Part shown: positions 5,565-6,383 of the stretch, piece by piece
How positions within the stretch are numbered: the stretch's first letter is position 1
Layout: every line of letters starts with the position of its first letter
Source of the DNA: Conexibacter sp.
Lineage (GTDB): Bacteria; Actinomycetota; Thermoleophilia; Solirubrobacterales; Solirubrobacteraceae
Reading direction: 5' to 3'
Assembly (NCBI GenBank): GCA_025964055.1
Contig: JAOPZP010000226.1
Span: forward strand, 1 to 6,383
Length of the DNA: 6,383 nt
Program-made: the position numbers and the translations under genes
The notes under the pieces: generated by a model
The model's input: the letters and a program-made list of their open reading frames with translations, nothing else
The model's database searches: none
Told to the model about the DNA's origin: nothing

Positions 5565-6383
5565 TGCTCGGCCGCGGCCTCGGCCAGCCCGCGCTCTTCG
5601 CGATCGTCTACACGTCGGTCGCCAGCTCGATCTACTTCTCGCTCGGCGTCGTGGCCGACCACGCGCTCGGCCTGACGCCGCTGGTCTTCCTGCTCGCCGC
5701 GCTGTTCTTCGCGCTGGCCGCGATGACCTACGTCGAGGGCGCCGCGCTGCACCCCGAGCGCGCCGGCTCCACCGTCTTCGCGCGCTACGGGTTCAACGAG
5801 CTGGTCAGCTTCATCGCCGGCTGGGCGATCCTCCTCGACTACATCATCCTGGTCGCCGTCACCGCCTTCTCGGCCACGAACTACCTCGCGGCGTTCTGGG
5901 GCGACCTCGGCCACGGCAACGCGGAGATCATCCTCGCCCTGGGGATCATCCTCTACGTCGCGGCACGCAACATCCGCGGCTTCTCCAAGACGCGCGTCAA
6001 CCGCATCAGCGCGCTGGTCATCGCCGACATCGGGCTGCAGCTGCTGCTGATCGTCGTCGGCCTGGCGGTCTTCTTCAACCCGCACCTGCTGCTGGACCCC
6101 ATCAAGCTGGGGACCAGCCCGGGGTGGGACGACACCATCTTCGCGCTCGGCGTCGCGACCGTGGTGTTCACCGGCCTCGAGTCGGCGGCGAGCCTCTCGG
6201 GTGAGGTCACCGCGACTCGCGCGCAGCTCAAGCGGCTGATCATGAGCGCGACGGTCGTCGTGCTCGTCGTCTACGTCGGCATCGGCCTGGTCGCGCTGAC
6301 CGCGTTCCCGGTGGCCGGCAACGCCACGGGGCTGAGCCGGCACTACCTCGAGGCGCCGGTGCTCGGCATCGCCGAGGCGTTCG
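5564..6383 (+). CDS. Second APC-superfamily permease, 3'-truncated by window edge
   Basis: The frame from GTG 5564 is open to the end of the window (273 codons plus one base), so the C-terminus is missing. The start overlaps the previous stop in TAGTG and has GGGAGAAG at 5551-5558, so translation is probably coupled. About seven membrane helices are visible. It is clearly a paralogue of the upstream permease: SSIYFSLGVVADHALGLTPL (21-40) against SSIYYALG...ALGLTP, HPERAGSTVFARYGFNEL (63-80) against YPEAGGSSSFARHAFNE, and FTGLESAASLSGE (202-214) against YTGIETISNMAEE. The helix 1 segment reads YTSVASS instead of YGNVGSS, losing two glycines of the usual unwound substrate loop, so substrate or mechanism may differ. 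Whether it also carries a Usp or other C-terminal domain cannot be seen. The neighbours suggest amino acid or amine transport. Confidence 0.9.
   Translation, partial: MLGRGLGQPALFAIVYTSVASSIYFSLGVVADHALGLTPLVFLLAALFFALAAMTYVEGAALHPERAGSTVFARYGFNELVSFIAGWAILLDYIILVAVTAFSATNYLAAFWGDLGHGNAEIILALGIILYVAARNIRGFSKTRVNRISALVIADIGLQLLLIVVGLAVFFNPHLLLDPIKLGTSPGWDDTIFALGVATVVFTGLESAASLSGEVTATRAQLKRLIMSATVVVLVVYVGIGLVALTAFPVAGNATGLSRHYLEAPVLGIAEAF

Noticed and set aside
5561..6343. 260-codon minus-strand frame opposite the second permease
   Set aside because: It is a shadow rich in Asp, Arg, Gln and Val; the plus strand is a clear APC protein.

Overview
The window comes from a very GC-rich bacterial chromosome. 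Codon third positions are almost always G or C, genes are tightly packed, and several start codons are TTG or GTG. The gene families and protein style (a YbdK/EgtA-like carboxylate-amine ligase, a K+-independent membrane pyrophosphatase, APC permeases of actinobacterial type) suggest an actinobacterium. A deep-branching Thermoleophilia/Solirubrobacterales member is my best guess, but this is inference from sequence style, not a database match. All genes I can support are on the + strand.

Region 1 (1-1086): the C-terminal part of a GCS2-family carboxylate-amine ligase runs in from the left edge. It is followed closely by a DUF1844-like small protein with low-complexity ends. Between them is a 14-codon reading frame that overlaps both neighbours through ATGA junctions and has its own strong Shine-Dalgarno sequence, so the three may be translationally coupled. 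Region 2 (1087-1265) is a 179-base gap holding a weak promoter candidate and a clear ribosome binding site.

Region 3 (1266-3344): hppA, a complete membrane-bound proton-pumping pyrophosphatase of 692 residues starting at TTG. It carries the K+-independent signature GNTTKAVTKG. It also has a threonine where a pyrophosphate-contacting lysine is normally found. A perfect 10-bp inverted repeat lies just after it.

Region 4 (3418-6383): an APC-superfamily permease fused to a C-terminal universal-stress-protein (Usp) domain, a 69-residue two-helix membrane protein, and the first 273 residues of a second, paralogous APC permease that runs off the right edge. The last two overlap by one base (TAGTG). 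The likely common theme of regions 3 and 4 is membrane energetics: the pyrophosphatase turns waste pyrophosphate into proton-motive force, and APC permeases typically use ion gradients to move amino acids or amines. That link rests on gene order only.

I see no mobile element, CRISPR array, tRNA or rRNA, and no convincing sign of an entirely new system. The points most worth checking are the mini-ORF, the pyrophosphatase substitution, the hairpin that could mask an alternative start, and the asymmetric permease pair with its small partner.
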